From Curtobacterium sp. MCBD17_035 (GTDB lineage: Bacteria > Actinomycetota > Actinomycetes > Actinomycetales > Microbacteriaceae), in NCBI RefSeq assembly GCF_003234815.2, contig NZ_CP126279.1, forward strand, positions 2,418,001 through 2,482,000: a DNA stretch of 64,000 bases. The letters are read 5' to 3'. Every line of letters begins with the position of its first letter. Positions within the stretch are counted from its first letter, which is position 1. Below the pieces are notes generated by a model. That model was not told the origin of the DNA. It did no database searches and was given only the letters and a program-made list of their open reading frames with translations. This document shows, in pieces, positions 61,888 to 64,000 of this stretch. Both the position numbers and the translations under genes were made by a program.

Positions 61888-62646
61888 TCAGTCGTTCGCG
61901 AGGTCTGCGAACACGATCAGGTTGTCGACGTAGTGACCGGTCGCGCGGTCGAACGCGCCGTCGCAGGTGATGAGCCGCAGCTCGGGCGTCGGGGTGGGGC
62001 CGTAGACGTCGTTCGTCGGGAACGCGGTCTTCGGCGCTCGCTCGGTGCCGGTGACCGTGAAGTGGATCGTGGTGCCGTCCGACATGCCGACCGCGATGTC
62101 GTCTCCGGGGGCGAGTTCGTCGAGTTTGAAGAACACGGCTGCGCTCGTGATCGAGTCGACGTGCCCCGCGATGACCGCCGGTCCGGTGTGCCCGGGGACG
62201 ACGCCGTCGCTGAACCACCCCGCGTCCATCCACTGGGTCGGCGGTTGCAGCGCGCCGGTGGCGTCCTTGTGCAGGTGCTCGAGCGATGCGTCGACACCGA
62301 TGGACGGGACCTCGACCCGCATCGGTGTCGCGTCTGCCGCGGTCGTGGAGGCGCGGTTCGCGGTCGGGTCCTGGAGGCCCGGGGCCGCGTTGGTCCCACC
62401 GCCGCCGGACGAGCGCGACGAGCCCGACGACCCGGACGAGCCCGACGCCCCGGACGAGCCCGACGACCCAGCGGGCCGCGGCGCACCGGAGGCACCCGCG
62501 CCATGTGCGCCCGCCGCAGCCGACGTACCGGTGGCGCTCGGAGCCTCCCGGCCGGCCGCCACCGCGGTGGCGACCCCGGCACTCCCGCCGACCACCACGA
62601 GCGCGGCGGCGCCGGTCACCCACATCCAGCGGGGCAGGCGGATCAC
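61888..62646 (-). CDS. Class F sortase
   Basis: 252 aa. N-terminal membrane anchor (about 8-31), a Ser/Gly-rich linker (40-85) and an extracellular sortase domain with IAGHVDS (His162), LRLITCDGAF (Cys228) and DRATGHY (Arg234), the catalytic triad in the class F arrangement. Sortases join or anchor surface proteins; no LPxTG substrate is seen in this window. GTG start overlaps the GH8 gene stop (GTGA), linking the two. Confidence 0.92.
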   Translation of the reverse strand: MIRLPRWMWVTGAAALVVVGGSAGVATAVAAGREAPSATGTSAAAGAHGAGASGAPRPAGSSGSSGASGSSGSSGSSRSSGGGGTNAAPGLQDPTANRASTTAADATPMRVEVPSIGVDASLEHLHKDATGALQPPTQWMDAGWFSDGVVPGHTGPAVIAGHVDSITSAAVFFKLDELAPGDDIAVGMSDGTTIHFTVTGTERAPKTAFPTNDVYGPTPTPELRLITCDGAFDRATGHYVDNLIVFADLAND

Positions 62647-63812
62647 GACGCGCCGCCCGAGCTCGTCGCGCAGCCGCCGAGGACGTCGGAGGTGAGCATC
62701 GTCGCGCCGAGCGCGGCCCACGCGTCGCCGTAGTACGTGTGCGTCGTGGCCGCGGTGCGGTCGGCGCGGAGCAGGTCGCGCGACGCCGCCATGGTCGACC
62801 CGGTGGCCTGCTCGCTGGCGGCGCGAGCGGCGTAGGCGAGCGCGCTCGTCGAGTCGGTGACCGCGGTGCCGCCGAGGTCGAGCTGCGCGGCGAGCTGGGT
62901 GTTGCGCTGGAGGGTCGGTGCGATCGAGCCGGCGAGCGCCCGGTCCGACGCGGTGCACGACTCGGCGTACCGGAGCGGCATGCGCATCGCGTCCCACCCG
63001 TAGACCACGGGGCCGCCGGTGCCGTTCGCGGACGGCATGGGGTCGACGGTGCCGTCCTGGTGGACCTGCGACCAGTCGCTCGGCAACGCCGCGTTCGCCA
63101 GGATCGTCCCGGTGACGGCGTGCGAGCCGCGTTCGAGCTGCTCCCATCGCGGGTCGCCGGTGGCCTTCGCGAGGACCGCGAACGCGACGGGTGATGCGTA
63201 CGACGCGTCGTACGCATACGGCTGGCCTGTCGCGGCCCACGGGCCGGGCAGGAGGATCCGCCCGACGTCGGTCTGGGCGGTCTCACGATCGAGGATCGCC
63301 GACGCCATCTGCTTCCCGGCGGTCGTGTAGGACGGCCGGTCGAACCGCTCGCCGGCGAGCACGAGGGCGCGTGCGGCGTCGAGGTCAGCGTCACTCGCCG
63401 ACTGCTCGTCCGCGGTCCCGCCCGCCGTCGTCCACCGCCAGGCGAGCAGGTGGTCGTCGCCCTGGAGGTGCTGCCTCGTCCACGACCAGATGCTGCGGAA
63501 CCGCCGCTGGTCACCCGATGCGAGCGCGACGAGCATGCCGTACGCCTGCCCCTCGCTCACGGTGTCGCCGCCCTGGTCGGTCCGGACGACGCGGCCGCCC
63601 CGCACGTACCGGTCGAGGAAGTCCTCGCGGAGCGTCGCGGCCGATCGCCGTCCGCCCGGGGCCGAGCCGGACGTTGCGGTGGAGGCCGGTTGCGCCGCCC
63701 GCTCGGTGTCCGTCGATCGGCCCGGGGCCGTCGCGACGATCGCGATGCCGATGGTCAACGCGACCGCGACGACGGCCACGAGGGCCGAGGTCATCCACTG
63801 TCTCCTCGTCAT
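62643..63812 (-). CDS. Glycoside hydrolase family 8 (endoglucanase-like, BcsZ type)
   Basis: 389 aa. Signal peptide or anchor at about 8-29, an Ala/Thr/Ser-rich linker, then an (alpha/alpha)6 barrel. SEGQAYGMLVALASGDQ carries the acid Glu87, and SASDADLDAARAL the aspartates (141, 143). PYAYDASYASPVAFAVL and VVYGWDAMRMPLR follow as in BcsZ-like enzymes. Secreted beta-1,4-glucan or exopolysaccharide hydrolase. ATG at 63812; five bases downstream of the preceding gene's stop. Confidence 0.9.
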   Translation of the reverse strand: MTRRQWMTSALVAVVAVALTIGIAIVATAPGRSTDTERAAQPASTATSGSAPGGRRSAATLREDFLDRYVRGGRVVRTDQGGDTVSEGQAYGMLVALASGDQRRFRSIWSWTRQHLQGDDHLLAWRWTTAGGTADEQSASDADLDAARALVLAGERFDRPSYTTAGKQMASAILDRETAQTDVGRILLPGPWAATGQPYAYDASYASPVAFAVLAKATGDPRWEQLERGSHAVTGTILANAALPSDWSQVHQDGTVDPMPSANGTGGPVVYGWDAMRMPLRYAESCTASDRALAGSIAPTLQRNTQLAAQLDLGGTAVTDSTSALAYAARAASEQATGSTMAASRDLLRADRTAATTHTYYGDAWAALGATMLTSDVLGGCATSSGGAS

Positions 63813-63816
63813 GCGG

Positions 63817-64000
63817 TCAGTGGGCCAGCCCGTGGAGGAACCGGATCACCGCGTGTTCGAAGCGCGTGAACGGCCCCTCGGCGGCGGTGCCACCCCCACC
63901 GGTCTGGACCCCGCCGACCGGGGCCGAGGCCGTCGCGGCGCTGTCGACGACGGGCACCACCGTGAGCTTGCCTGCGCTGTTGTCGAGGACGAACAGCGTC
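63817..64000 (-). CDS. C-terminal fragment of an unrecognised protein
   Basis: About 60 residues before the stop are visible: LFVLDNSAGKLTVVPVV, a Thr/Gly/Ala-rich linker and FTRFEHAVIRFLHGLAH. A beta strand-like segment followed by a linker and an amphipathic C-terminal helix suggests a secreted or membrane-associated protein. It lies just upstream of the GH8 and sortase genes and is probably in the same operon. Not recognised. Confidence 0.65.
   Translation of the reverse strand, partial: TLFVLDNSAGKLTVVPVVDSAATASAPVGGVQTGGGGTAAEGPFTRFEHAVIRFLHGLAH

Overview
The window is very GC-rich and reads like an actinobacterial chromosome, most likely from the Microbacteriaceae (Curtobacterium-like is a guess from gene content only). 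Supporting signs are near-total GTG/ATG/TTG start usage with rare AT-rich codons, ATGA or GTGA start/stop overlaps at nearly every operon junction, and many leaderless genes with a TANNNT -10 box 6-7 nt before the start codon. There is no rRNA, no insertion sequence, no prophage and no CRISPR array. One tRNA (His) is present.

Layout. 1-5427: a NAD de novo operon on the minus strand (NUDIX-type regulator NrtR, nadA, nadB, nadC, nifS-like desulfurase cut by the window edge) with two tandem 13-bp operator-like palindromes ahead of it. 5532-9964: acylphosphatase, two MFS exporters and an alditol-oxidase-like flavoprotein. 10966-12395: a 2H phosphoesterase and an alpha/beta hydrolase. 12417-20653: a minus-strand surface-polysaccharide operon (three GT2 glycosyltransferases, a Wzx-like flippase, a large membrane protein and a membrane-anchored GH16). 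21190-22814: small genes mixed with repeats and a 569-bp tandem duplication. 23091-25900: metQ-metN-metI importer. 26063-30524: exo/endonuclease-phosphatase, MFS, a PIG-V-like mannosyltransferase preceded by a 16-codon upstream ORF, and small membrane proteins. 31451-38437: a luciferase-like monooxygenase, NRDE protein, coaBC, a three-gene DUF operon and a GntR regulator. 38492-43714: a MarR-controlled MFS pump, a frameshifted ltrA, MOSC and MmcQ/YjbR proteins. 44207-47423: a DUF559 protein, cysE, cysK and tRNA-His. 47597-52609: TetR regulator, minimal metallopeptidase, a P-loop kinase and the ykoC-ykoD-ykoE importer under a TPP riboswitch. 52701-59668: GerW-like protein, then glgX-treY-treZ, converting glycogen-type glucan to trehalose. 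61057-64000: dolichol-phosphate-mannose-synthase-like GT2, class F sortase, GH8 glucanase and a cut gene.

The most unusual feature is a family of 22 intergenic palindromic elements. Each is almost exactly 75 bp: a 15-nt left arm close to GTCGACAACTCAGGA, about 45 variable bp that usually contain CGGGAGGCCCG, and the reverse-complement right arm. They sit mostly between convergent genes in four clusters (10252-10870, 21655-22479, 30772-31393, 60023-60942), with singletons at 44025 and inside the cysE reading frame at 45844. In two clusters of unrelated sequence the spacing is 181-182 bp, and in a third it is 91 bp. Nearly all clusters are flanked by short tandem repeats. I recognise no published family that matches; it could be a REP/MITE-like element or a structured RNA.

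The other regulatory signals are an NrtR-type double operator, a perfect 8-bp-arm MarR-type operator, a TPP riboswitch, a strong hairpin between metQ and metN, and a leaderless upstream ORF coupled to a membrane glycosyltransferase.
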